Below are positions 44,372 through 50,963 of a DNA stretch of 50,963 nt, piece after piece. Below the pieces are notes generated by a model. It searched no databases and was not told the DNA's origin. It was given only the letters and a program-made list of their open reading frames with translations. Source of the DNA: Verrucomicrobiia bacterium (GTDB lineage: Bacteria > Verrucomicrobiota > Verrucomicrobiia > Limisphaerales > UBA8199); NCBI GenBank assembly GCA_035946615.1, contig DASYZB010000047.1:1-50963 (forward strand), read 5' to 3'. The translations under genes were made by a program, and so were the position numbers. Position 1 is the stretch's first letter; every line of letters starts with the position of its first letter.

Positions 44372-44491
44372 AAGTTCGGGTGGCAGTACGTTTCTTCAGC
44401 GGGGTTCCCCACCCCCACCTCCTTGGCGTCTGCTGCCCGGACTTGGGTTCTGCTTGACGGCTGGGGAAAGGTTCCTTACGTTCTGCTGCCC
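44372..44491 (+). ncRNA. Candidate structured RNA, unidentified
   Basis: From the predicted start, AAGTTCGGGTGGCAG (44372-44386) pairs with CTGCTGCCCGGACTT (44430-44444) over 15 positions, three of them G-U. Alternatively GGGTGGCAGTACGT (44378-44391) pairs with ACGTTCTGCTGCCC (44478-44491) with one mismatch, closing just 5 bases before tRNA-Asp. The two stems share their 5' side, so they are mutually exclusive. No SRP RNA, 6S, tmRNA or RNase P motif was recognised and no open frame of note is present. It may be a stable RNA, a processed tRNA leader or an attenuator-like switch. Confidence 0.5.
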
Positions 44492-44496
44492 TAAGC

Positions 44497-44573
44497 GGGG
44501 GCGTAGCTCAATTGGTTAGAGCGCTGCCCTGTCACGGCAGAGGTTACGGGTTCGAGCCCCGCCGCTCCCGCCA
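44497..44573 (+). tRNA. tRNA-Asp (anticodon GTC)
   Basis: 77 bases including an encoded CCA. Acceptor GGGGGCG pairs with CGCTCCC, D arm GCTC/GAGC, anticodon stem CTGCC/GGCAG with loop CTGTCAC (anticodon GTC), T arm ACGGG-TTCGAGC-CCCGC with one A-C mismatch, discriminator G. It ends 6 bases before the convergent gene at 44579. Confidence 0.95.
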
Positions 44574-44578
44574 CTGTT

Positions 44579-46093
44579 TTACCGGCACAATTTAACGATT
44601 TTGCTGGTCTTCGTCCTAACAGCCGTCCTAATTTTCCAAGATATGAACGCCTGGAACGTGGCCTTTTCCCGGTGGCGCACGCGCTGGCGCTCGGCGCAGT
44701 GAGGTTCACCTGGACTGTCGCCCTGGTCGTGGACCGTATCTGCGAAGTGAAATGGGCCGACACCGATGGTATTTGTCCACAGCGATTGCCAAACCGACAT
44801 TGCCAAATCCGTGCAAGCCTCGACACTGACCACTTCGTTGGAATACCCCGCAACATCAAATTCAAAACCACTGGGTCCCATTCCGTTTCCAGCGACGTCA
44901 ATCCGCGGTGCGATGTTCAGAGCGGTGAGCGCGCCTGCGCCTGCGTTCCCGCCCTTGTAGGGCGTCCCGTATAATGTTCCGCCATACAGCGTCAAGGGAC
45001 CCGGCTCGGCTCCATCGCTGTTGATGAAGAATTCTGTACCGTTGCTCGTCCTGGTAAAATGGTGCAGCACGGTGTACCCGCAGCCGTCCATCCGCAATGC
45101 GAACAGAACGCCGCTGCCGTAGTACCCCCCCACGCGCGTGCTGCCAAATAACGCGCCGCCGCAAGATTCCAAACCGGATTGCGTATAGTAACCGTCGGTG
45201 TTCGTTCCCGATACGGGGTCGAGGGGTGAGAACGTTTTCAAAATATTATACTGGGTGCCATCGGTGCTGAGTTCGTAAACCATGCCGCCCGAGTTGCCTC
45301 CATCGGCCGTGCCGTAAATCCACCCCCCGGAGCCAACCAAGTGGTATCGGGGACTGGCTCCGTCCGCACCGCTAAAGTTTTTCACCGTTGTGAAGCCGCT
45401 TCCATCCAGACTAATCGAAAAAACCGTGCCATTACTCCCGGACCCTCCCCCGACGGTTGTTCCGTAAAGCACACCACCGGAGAGGGTCAGCCCGCCAACC
45501 GGCAGCAGTCCATCACCGCCGCCAAAGCTGTGCAGCACGCCGAAGCCCGAGCCATCGGTATTGACTTGGAAAACCGTGCCCTTGCCGAAATCACCACCTG
45601 CCGCCGTAGTGCCGTAAAGGATGTTGCTCACCAGGAGCAATTCCCCATACGGCGCTTTGCCGTCGGGACCAGAGAACTGTTTGAATGCATTGAAACTCAG
45701 CCCGTTTGTCTTCAAAGAAAACAAACTGCCCAGGCCGTATAGCCCGCCCTGCGATGCCGTGCCGTAAAGCGTATCGCCATCTACAATAACGCCGCCGAGC
45801 AGAGTCGCGCCGTCTGAGTTGGTGTTGGCACTCGTACCGTTGTAAACCGTGGGCGGAAAGGTCTTGATTATTATGTAGCCGGTCCCGTCGGAATTGATTC
45901 GAAAAATCCCAGCACCGCCCGGTCCATACAGACAGTTCCCTGTGTAGAGCGGTCGGGCAAAGCCACCCGGCGGAAAGGAAGTCGGGAAACTGTAAAGGGC
46001 CTTAAAGCTTTGCGCCTCCGTTGTTACCTGGCTTGCCAGTATGCAGCCGAGAAAAAACAACACAGCCGAACGGGCGCTCGATGTGGTTTTCAT
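44579..46093 (-). CDS. Secreted Gloeo/Verruco-type repeat protein
   Basis: 504 residues from the ATG at 46093, with a signal peptide (SAVLFFLGCILASQVTTEA). It consists of about ten repeats of roughly 40 residues built around LYGTTxxGGxxGxGTVFxxx and xDGSGFxxLhxF, the signature of the Gloeo_Verruco (TIGR03803) family, predicted to fold as a beta propeller. The extreme C-terminus after FHFADTVHDQGDSPG turns into basic, unrelated sequence (EPHCAERQRVRHREKATF), which may reflect a frameshift that removed the usual ending. Function in the family is unknown. It faces tRNA-Asp tail to tail. Confidence 0.8.
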   Translation of the reverse strand: MKTTSSARSAVLFFLGCILASQVTTEAQSFKALYSFPTSFPPGGFARPLYTGNCLYGPGGAGIFRINSDGTGYIIIKTFPPTVYNGTSANTNSDGATLLGGVIVDGDTLYGTASQGGLYGLGSLFSLKTNGLSFNAFKQFSGPDGKAPYGELLLVSNILYGTTAAGGDFGKGTVFQVNTDGSGFGVLHSFGGGDGLLPVGGLTLSGGVLYGTTVGGGSGSNGTVFSISLDGSGFTTVKNFSGADGASPRYHLVGSGGWIYGTADGGNSGGMVYELSTDGTQYNILKTFSPLDPVSGTNTDGYYTQSGLESCGGALFGSTRVGGYYGSGVLFALRMDGCGYTVLHHFTRTSNGTEFFINSDGAEPGPLTLYGGTLYGTPYKGGNAGAGALTALNIAPRIDVAGNGMGPSGFEFDVAGYSNEVVSVEACTDLAMSVWQSLWTNTIGVGPFHFADTVHDQGDSPGEPHCAERQRVRHREKATFQAFISWKIRTAVRTKTSKIVKLCR

Positions 46094-46610
46094 GGGTTGA
46101 GCATTTTCGGACCTTACGAAAAATTCTACTTCCACAAGTCCTTTTTCGTCGAACAGCGCGTTCTGTCGCACAGCCTGGGCTGCGAATCGGCGGTTGCATT
46201 CAGGGCTGCGTTCTTAATACGGAGGAAGCTTGGCCGAGAGAGAACCGGTCGAGACGAAGGCGGCTGACGCCGTGCTCGTGGCCATCCCGCTGGTCGGCCC
46301 CGGCTCCGAAGGCGGGCGCTGGCCATCGACGAGTGCCGGGTCAACGCTGGCGTCGCGGCAGCGCAACTTCCAGATGCACATCAACGCTTTGGGCGGATAG
46401 CAGAACATCGGGGAGTTCCCCGATTAGACGGAATCACGCAACTGACGCACACTTTTATTCAGTGACATACCAGTATCCACGGAAGGAATCACTGTCCTAT
46501 CGTCGCAATTCCAAGAAGGTATTGGACCGCTGCGGCGTCGAGAGAGAAAATCGATTCGGTTCAATCGACCGGTTCAGCAAACCGACATTATTGAGAAAGG
46601 TTCAAGCTTT
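46094..46610. other. Intergenic spacer of about 520 bases, no gene assigned
   Basis: Short open frames occur (for example EREPVETKAADAVLVAIPLV at about 46235, plus strand), but none has a clear start, SD or recognised family. The stretch may hold remnants of a degraded gene. No tRNA or consensus promoter was recognised. Confidence 0.35.
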
Positions 46611-47105
46611 ATGAGCACGCACCAAACAGAAACGGCCTTTTTGAGGCGCATCATTCTGTATGACGACGGTGAGGAGCGCCGTAAACTGGAGACAAGCATT
46701 GCACAGGTTCAGCGTGACCAGCGTTGCGTGCAACGCGTGGCGTACGTGATGGCCCCGTTCCCCCTGCTGGCGATAGCTGGCGTTTTCTATGCGGAAATTT
46801 TGCAGGAGGGTTTTCCGTACAGCGGGTTTGGGCTTGGCCTGAGGCTTCTTTGCGTGCTTGGGCTGGCATCGCTGATTTGTTTAGCCGGCTTCGCGGGTCT
46901 TTTGACGGTCTATCGCCTGAAGCTGAACCGATTGCGCAAGGAATGCCTCCAGTTGGTCAACGGACTCCTGGAGTCGCGCTTGGGCAAGCCTCAGGTTCCA
47001 ACGTTGCCAACCAGCCATCGAGTATTTGACGGCGGCGAAGCCTTCCAAGCCTCAGCACCGCAAACTGGACTGTCACCGGCGGCTCCAGTCACCGTCCGCG
47101 CGTGA
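46611..47105 (+). CDS. Small membrane protein with two predicted spans, unrecognised
   Basis: 164 residues, MSTHQTETAFLRRIILYDDG at the N-terminus. The first 45 residues are charged and helical, followed by two hydrophobic segments (VMAPFPLLAIAGVFYAEIL and LLCVLGLASLICLAGFAGLL) and a second charged helix (RLKLNRLRKECLQLVNGLL). The tail is Pro/Ala-rich. The AGAAAGGTTC sequence upstream can act as SD. No family was recognised; the layout suggests an inner-membrane helper protein. Confidence 0.65.
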   Translation: MSTHQTETAFLRRIILYDDGEERRKLETSIAQVQRDQRCVQRVAYVMAPFPLLAIAGVFYAEILQEGFPYSGFGLGLRLLCVLGLASLICLAGFAGLLTVYRLKLNRLRKECLQLVNGLLESRLGKPQVPTLPTSHRVFDGGEAFQASAPQTGLSPAAPVTVRA

Positions 47106-47565
47106 GCTCGTGAAGGCTGCCGAATCTCGGCCCTTGGTCGCCTGGGGGCCGCTCGCGGCTACCGTTACCGCGTAAGTGCTCGACACGATGCCGGGGTCGC
47201 CATACCAGTTCACGATATAATGCTGCGCCATGTCGAGATACTCGGGGCGCACGTCCAATGCCGGCCCGAATCACCCCAGAATGGTTGGCCGTTGCTGCCA
47301 TCAATGACCTCGCCAACCGAATCATCATTTGCCGAGGTAAGTAAGGATCTGTCTCCCAAATTCACATCCTGACCGCCCGAAGACTGGTCATGGCAGTACA
47401 GGGGTCCGTCAATGAAGAGCGAAGCCCCAGGAGAAAACTTGACCGCCGTGCCCGGATCAAAATCCGCGTTTGCTAAATGGCAGGGCCCATCCACCAAATA
47501 GGTGTAGTAGCAGGAGAATTGGAACCCAGGCCAGTCATAGACCAAAAAATAGTCCCAGACGACGC
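47073..47565 (-). pseudogene. Fragment of a secreted beta-rich protein
   Basis: Minus-strand frames show protein-like blocks: VVWDYFLVYDWPGFQFSCYY, LVDGPCHLANADFDPGTAVK, SPGASLFIDGPLYCHDQ and SANDDSVGEVIDGSNGQPFW. These recall secreted beta-helix-like proteins of Verrucomicrobia. After PFWGDSGRHW the sense continues in another frame (LDVRPEYLDMAQHYIVNWYG), so a frameshift has occurred. Upstream there is no signal peptide. Its minus-strand 3' end overlaps the 3' end of the membrane-protein gene at 46611. Not functional as it stands. Confidence 0.55.
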
Positions 47566-47822
47566 CCGGCCGATCTGAGCGCGATGCAACCTCGTCGAGT
47601 TGTGAATCCGAGGCGGTGCTGGCTAACCGTGGCTGCCTTGCTGAGAGCGGCGGCATGCATCCCTGAGCGAACCATCGGGTAAGGTTGCGGGTACTTGCGT
47701 TGGTCCCCGTTGTGCTCGGCGCGGTCGTACTCGCCAGAGCCGCGGCTGGCAGCTTCAGGAACTCGGGTTGTATTCGCCGATACGGGACGCGCTCGACGAT
47801 CAACCGCTTCGCCCGAACCCAG

Positions 47823-48581
47823 CTACTCCCACACCCCTAACTCGATGAGTTGCCGGGTTGCCACGGCGGCCCAGTCCCGGTTGGCGGCTGGACTGGCCGG
47901 GCTGGGATGGAGGATGCGCCCCAACTTGGGAGGGCCTTGGGGAAAGGCAGTTTGGGCCCGCCGCCAGGCGAAATCACCCACTCCAATGAGCCACTCGGGT
48001 TGCAGGGCCTCGACCGAGGCGCGCAGCGCCTTGTCGCAAGCCGCAAAGAGCGAGGCCCTCTCGGCAGCCGGTAGCTTATCGGGTGTGCGATTGCGTCCGC
48101 TGACCTCAATGAAGGCCAAGGGGCAATAGTTCAGAATGAGATGCTCGGGAAAGAACCGTTCGGGTTGCCCGAATCGTTCGGCAAAAAGGCTCCACAACCG
48201 GCGCCCGCTAACCTCCGAGCGCGCGCAGGCAAAACCTTTCACTGGCCGCCGAGGATGCTCGATGGCTGGGCGCAGGACTTTCTCCTCGAGCCCCAACCAA
48301 TCCCGTACGGCGCAGATCTCGCCGAAAGGCACCCCGGTTTGCACCATGCCGAATGGGCCGGGGTTCATGCCCAGGAAAACAACTCGTTTGGGACTTGCGG
48401 CGAACCGGCCAATATAAGCGGCGTAAGGCGCCCAGGCGTAGGTGAGCGGGTTATAAACGCAGGCTATGGGCGGCGCAAAAGTCATCCTCTCCAACGCGCG
48501 TCTCAGGCGCTTTGCCGTTTCCAGGAGGCGCGCGCTGGTGCGGGAAACGTTCGGCCCCGGCCAGTCCGGGTCAGTGGCCAC
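47823..48581 (-). CDS. SMUG1-type uracil-DNA glycosylase
   Basis: 252 residues from a GTG at 48581. The catalytic loop motif GMNPGPFGMVQTGVPFG (71-87) is diagnostic for SMUG1 (family 3) uracil-DNA glycosylases, and the C-terminal HPSPASPAANRDW is the second active-site motif. FAPPIACVYNPLTYAWAPY is the family opening. It removes uracil and some oxidised pyrimidines from DNA in base excision repair. SMUG1 is common in animals and sporadic in bacteria such as Planctomycetes and Verrucomicrobia. The GTG overlaps the stop of the upstream basic protein by about 11 bases, so they are coupled. Confidence 0.92.
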   Translation of the reverse strand: MATDPDWPGPNVSRTSARLLETAKRLRRALERMTFAPPIACVYNPLTYAWAPYAAYIGRFAASPKRVVFLGMNPGPFGMVQTGVPFGEICAVRDWLGLEEKVLRPAIEHPRRPVKGFACARSEVSGRRLWSLFAERFGQPERFFPEHLILNYCPLAFIEVSGRNRTPDKLPAAERASLFAACDKALRASVEALQPEWLIGVGDFAWRRAQTAFPQGPPKLGRILHPSPASPAANRDWAAVATRQLIELGVWE

Positions 48582-49122
48582 GGTGCGAGTGTTGGCCGCC
48601 CTCGCGCGGGCGCTGCAGTTGGCGCACGGCGCGCCGGAGTGTTTCTATTTCGCGTTCGTCGGCCCCGGTTTGGCGTTCGAGACTTTCGAGCATCTCGAGC
48701 ACCTCCTCCATTTCTTCCAAGGCCTCCCGGAGGTTGTGGACGACTTGGTTGACCTCATCGATGGCCTGCTGGACCGTTGGCGGCGGGCCAGAGCCGGCAG
48801 CCCGTGCTGGCCGAACCGGCTCGTCGGAAATCCTGGCTTCCATCGGCTCAGCCGCGAGCGGCTCTGACTCGGTTGTCACCGGCTCGATAGGGACTTGGCT
48901 GGCAGGAACAGATGCCTCCATAGGTTCGGATTCACGCGCAGCGATTTCCTCGACGGGCATTGGCTCGGCGTGCTGGGCTGATGGTTGATGTGGCTTGCGG
49001 CGAGGACCGCGCCCTCTGTGGCCACGGCCCGGACGACGGCCACGTGGAGGACTTTGACCAGGTTCGGCACGCGGCTGCGCAGCCGCGCCGGGATTGAATT
49101 CTGATTCGGGACCCATCTTCAT
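48571..49122 (-). CDS. Hypothetical basic protein with C-terminal coiled coil
   Basis: 183 residues from the ATG at 49122, with GAAGGG upstream; M3 at 49116 is nearly as good. Residues 15-45 are Arg/Gly/Pro-rich (PPRGRRPGRGHRGRGPRR), a likely nucleic-acid-binding stretch. The middle is acidic (SEPMEASVPASQVPIEPVTT) and residues about 115-170 form a strong coiled coil (VNQVVHNLREALEEMEEVLE, then MLESLERQTG). No family was recognised. Its stop overlaps the SMUG1 gene, so the two are co-translated. It may be a DNA- or RNA-binding partner, but that is inference. Confidence 0.65.
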   Translation of the reverse strand: MKMGPESEFNPGAAAQPRAEPGQSPPRGRRPGRGHRGRGPRRKPHQPSAQHAEPMPVEEIAARESEPMEASVPASQVPIEPVTTESEPLAAEPMEARISDEPVRPARAAGSGPPPTVQQAIDEVNQVVHNLREALEEMEEVLEMLESLERQTGADEREIETLRRAVRQLQRPREGGQHSHRGH

Positions 49123-49216
49123 TCCCAAATTGCCCTTCTGCGGCCTAAATGCAAAGCCAAATAATGCTGAAATTGGTTGGACGGCTGGGCCGGTCTTGTC
49201 CAGAATGCAAGCGATA

Positions 49217-50665
49217 ATGAGCAATCTTGTTTGTGTCTGGCTTCGATTGTTTTTCCTGTTCTGCCTGGCGGCAACCCAGTGCCTGCTGGCCGCGCCGGCC
49301 CGCACCAATTTCTTTTCCATCAGGCCCCCAGCGCCGCGCCGGCCCAACATCATCCTGATTCTGGCTGACGACCTGGGCTATGGGGATTTGGGGTGCTACG
49401 GCCAAACGAAAATCAAAACCCCAAATATAGATAAACTGGGCGCCGAGGGCGCGCGGTTTACTGATTTTTATGCCGGCAGCACCGTTTGCGCCCCCTCGCG
49501 GTGCGCGTTAATGACCGGCTTTCACACCGGCCATGCCGTTATCCGCGGCAACGCGACTGTCCCCCTGCCACCCGACGCCATAACGGTGGCGCAGCTCCTC
49601 AAAGGCGCCGGCTATCATACCGGTCTGATTGGCAAATGGGGTCTGGGCAATGAAAATACCAGCGGGGTTCCGCAGAAACAGGGTTTCGATGAGTTCGCCG
49701 GTTATCTCGACCAGGTCCATGCGCACGATTATTACACCGATCACCTTTGGCGCTATGATTCGCACACGGGTTTCGACGGCCTGGAGCCGCTGCCGGAAAA
49801 CCAGGCCGGCAAAAAGGGGCTTTATATCCACGACCTTTTCACAAAAGCCGCCCTCAATTTCATCCGAATCAATCAGCCCGACGCTTTCAATCAGCACCGG
49901 CCTTTCTTCCTGTATTTGGCCTACACCATTCCGCATGCGAACAATGAAGAAGCCCGCCGCACAGGCAACGGCATGCAGGTCCCCAGCGATGCACCCTATT
50001 CCGCCGAGCCCTGGCCGGAGCCCGAAAAGGACAAGGCGGCGATGATCACCCGATTGGACCGCGATGTGGGCCGGCTTGTGGATAAGCTCAAAGAGCTCAA
50101 GTTGGATGACCAGACGATTATCCTTTTCACCAGTGATAACGGGCCGCACAAGGAAGGCGGAGTTGATCCGGCCTTCTTCCAAAGCGCCGGCCCGCTGCGC
50201 GGCATCAAGCGGGACCTCTATGAAGGAGGCATTCGCGTGCCCTTAGTTGTCCGATGGCCCGGTCGAATTAAGCCGGGCCGGGTCAGCGACCAGGTTTGGG
50301 CGTTCTGGGATTTCCTGCCCACAGCCGCCGCAATCGCCGGGACCCGTCCGCCCCAGAACATCGATGGCATCTCGATGCTTCCAGCACTGCTGGGCCAGAC
50401 CCAAACCAACCAGCACGCCTTCCTTTATTGGGAATTCCACGAACGGGGTTTCCAGCAGGCAGCGCGTATGGGCGACTGGAAGGCCGTGCGCACCCAAGCC
50501 GATGCGCCGTTGGAACTGTATAATCTCAGGACCGACCTGGGCGAAAAAAAGAATGTCGCAGCCCAGCACCCGGAGATCGTCGCGAAATTCGAGCAGTATC
50601 TAAAGAGCGCGCACACTGATTCCGACCAGTGGCCGATCCAGAAACCCACGGCGCGGAAAGGATGA
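49217..50665 (+). CDS. Secreted arylsulfatase-family sulfatase
   Basis: 482 residues from the ATG at 49217 (MSNLVCVWLRLFFLFCLAAT), which gives a signal peptide cleaved near residue 25. The sulfatase signature is C91-A-P-S-R95, the cysteine type converted to formylglycine. Metal ligands are D51-D52 (ILADDLGYGD) and the later SDNGPH pair; GLIGKWGLGN and YEGGIRVPLVVRWPG are also typical. It would remove sulfate from polysaccharides or steroids outside the cytoplasm. Maturation needs a formylglycine-generating or anaerobic sulfatase-maturating enzyme, not seen here. It is divergent from the SMUG1 operon. Confidence 0.92.
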   Translation: MSNLVCVWLRLFFLFCLAATQCLLAAPARTNFFSIRPPAPRRPNIILILADDLGYGDLGCYGQTKIKTPNIDKLGAEGARFTDFYAGSTVCAPSRCALMTGFHTGHAVIRGNATVPLPPDAITVAQLLKGAGYHTGLIGKWGLGNENTSGVPQKQGFDEFAGYLDQVHAHDYYTDHLWRYDSHTGFDGLEPLPENQAGKKGLYIHDLFTKAALNFIRINQPDAFNQHRPFFLYLAYTIPHANNEEARRTGNGMQVPSDAPYSAEPWPEPEKDKAAMITRLDRDVGRLVDKLKELKLDDQTIILFTSDNGPHKEGGVDPAFFQSAGPLRGIKRDLYEGGIRVPLVVRWPGRIKPGRVSDQVWAFWDFLPTAAAIAGTRPPQNIDGISMLPALLGQTQTNQHAFLYWEFHERGFQQAARMGDWKAVRTQADAPLELYNLRTDLGEKKNVAAQHPEIVAKFEQYLKSAHTDSDQWPIQKPTARKG

Positions 50666-50815
50666 AGGGTTTTCACCTTTCATCGTTTTCAGGGCGCGGC
50701 TGCGGTTCCTCGGTTGCGGAAGATGGCTGCAACAGCTATCCTTAGGTCATGAAGTTCCGTGTTCCACCGATCCTTAGCCAGGTGAGGAAAAATGCACAGG
50801 TAGGTGAAAAATCTG

Positions 50816-50844
50816 TTGACACAACATCACCATTATGGTGATGT
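50816..50844 (+). promoter_or_regulatory. Transposase promoter with overlapping palindrome
   Basis: TTGACA at 50816-50821 is followed by a perfect inverted repeat of ACATCACCAT, one base, ATGGTGATGT (50824-50844) that covers the spacer and the -10 position. A -10 near TGATGT (50839-50844) gives 17-base spacing. The palindrome could be an operator that silences the transposase, or a structural signal of the IS end. Confidence 0.5.
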
Positions 50845-50850
50845 ATAGCC

Positions 50851-50963
50851 ATGCCCGCATTCACCAAGCGAAAAACCAAACTCCACCTCCAACTGACCAA
50901 CTCCGACCAGGCCACTGCCCATGGCGGCCAAGTGCTGGTTGATGCCCTCTGCCGTCGTGCCGG
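50851..50963 (+). CDS. Transposase, N-terminal part (runs off the window)
   Basis: The frame from the ATG at 50851 reads MPAFTKRKTKLHLQLTNSDQ then ATAHGGQVLVDALCRRA before the window ends. The basic start and TAHGG...LVDAL pattern resemble the N-terminus of DDE transposases of the IS1380/IS4 type, where a THGG-like stretch precedes the catalytic region. The catalytic residues lie outside, so the family is tentative. The start follows the palindromic promoter region by 6 bases with no clear SD. Confidence 0.6.
   Translation, partial: MPAFTKRKTKLHLQLTNSDQATAHGGQVLVDALCRRA

Larger units (their letters stand above)
50771..50963 (+). mobile_element. Left end of an insertion sequence, probably IS1380-like
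   Basis: The window ends inside this element. The coding start at 50851 and the stretch beginning CCTTAGCCAGGTGAGGAAAA at 50771 fit a left IS end, but the right end and the target duplication are outside the window, so the boundary is a guess. Confidence 0.45.

Noticed and set aside
44372-44491. SRP RNA, 6S RNA or RNase P RNA as identity of the structured RNA
   Set aside because: The conserved SRP GGAAGGAAGCAGC loop and the RNase P core motifs were looked for on both strands and not found.
46021-46614. A 197-codon plus-strand frame upstream of the small membrane protein
   Set aside because: It begins inside the repeat-protein gene on the other strand, has no SD and shows no recognisable protein features.
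50660-50690. Possible terminator hairpin after the sulfatase gene
   Set aside because: The stem GATGAAGG/CCTTTCATC is imperfect and only a short T-run (GTTTTC) follows; too weak to annotate.

Overview
The window looks like a chromosomal segment of a GC-rich, free-living Verrucomicrobiota bacterium, most like the soil Pedosphaera/Limisphaerales group. This is inferred from gene content, not from a marker gene. The evidence is: several secreted pseudopilin-like proteins with the GFTLIELL-type N-terminus and a C-terminal H-X9-DG motif; a Gloeo/Verruco-type repeat protein; secreted glycoside hydrolases (GH92, GH28, GH127) and a sulfatase; LptD, which implies an outer membrane with LPS; and many short dispersed inverted-repeat elements between genes.

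Layout. 1-1965: pseudopilin-like genes, partly in tandem, with a broken FAH-family gene fragment between them. 2171-6772 (minus strand): FAH-family hydrolase, ribD, ftsY, a PHP phosphoesterase and nusB; nusB-PHP-ftsY form a tight operon. 6887-10010: a 58-residue membrane protein and a very large DUF2339 membrane protein. 10171-15304: hemB, lptD, a BON lipoprotein and a frame-broken gene. 15442-23323: a polysaccharide-degradation block (GH92, GH28, a large secreted protein, a ceramidase-like hydrolase). 23680-28570: a consensus sigma70 promoter followed by a four-gene two-component cluster (PAS/GAF histidine kinase, Rcp-like receiver, receiver-fused NarL-type kinase, NarL-type regulator). 28675-30796: a small SRPBCC protein, a DUF2892-type membrane protein, and a decayed TonB-dependent receptor.

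30851-37351: a Ski2-like helicase with a four-cysteine cluster, an orphan LuxR-type regulator, an unrecognised protein and a GH127 enzyme. 37561-44153: an acyl-ACP thioesterase-like protein, a Gmm-type Nudix hydrolase, a ketopantoate reductase, an HU-like protein with a clear terminator, a Ser/Thr kinase, an N-carbamoylputrescine amidase, an RmlD-like reductase and another pseudopilin. 44337-44573: a promoter, an unidentified potentially structured RNA with two mutually exclusive stems, and tRNA-Asp. 44579-50665: a repeat protein, a small membrane protein, a decayed secreted protein, a SMUG1-type uracil-DNA glycosylase overlapping a basic coiled-coil protein, and a sulfatase. The last 150-200 bases are the start of what looks like an insertion sequence, with a palindrome over its promoter.

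No CRISPR array, prophage or complete known defence island was seen. The strongest candidates for something undescribed are the structured RNA immediately upstream of tRNA-Asp, two dispersed repeat families (each with several copies), and the helicase with the CxCx2Cx5C cluster. All gene functions are read from sequence motifs by eye; no database search was run.
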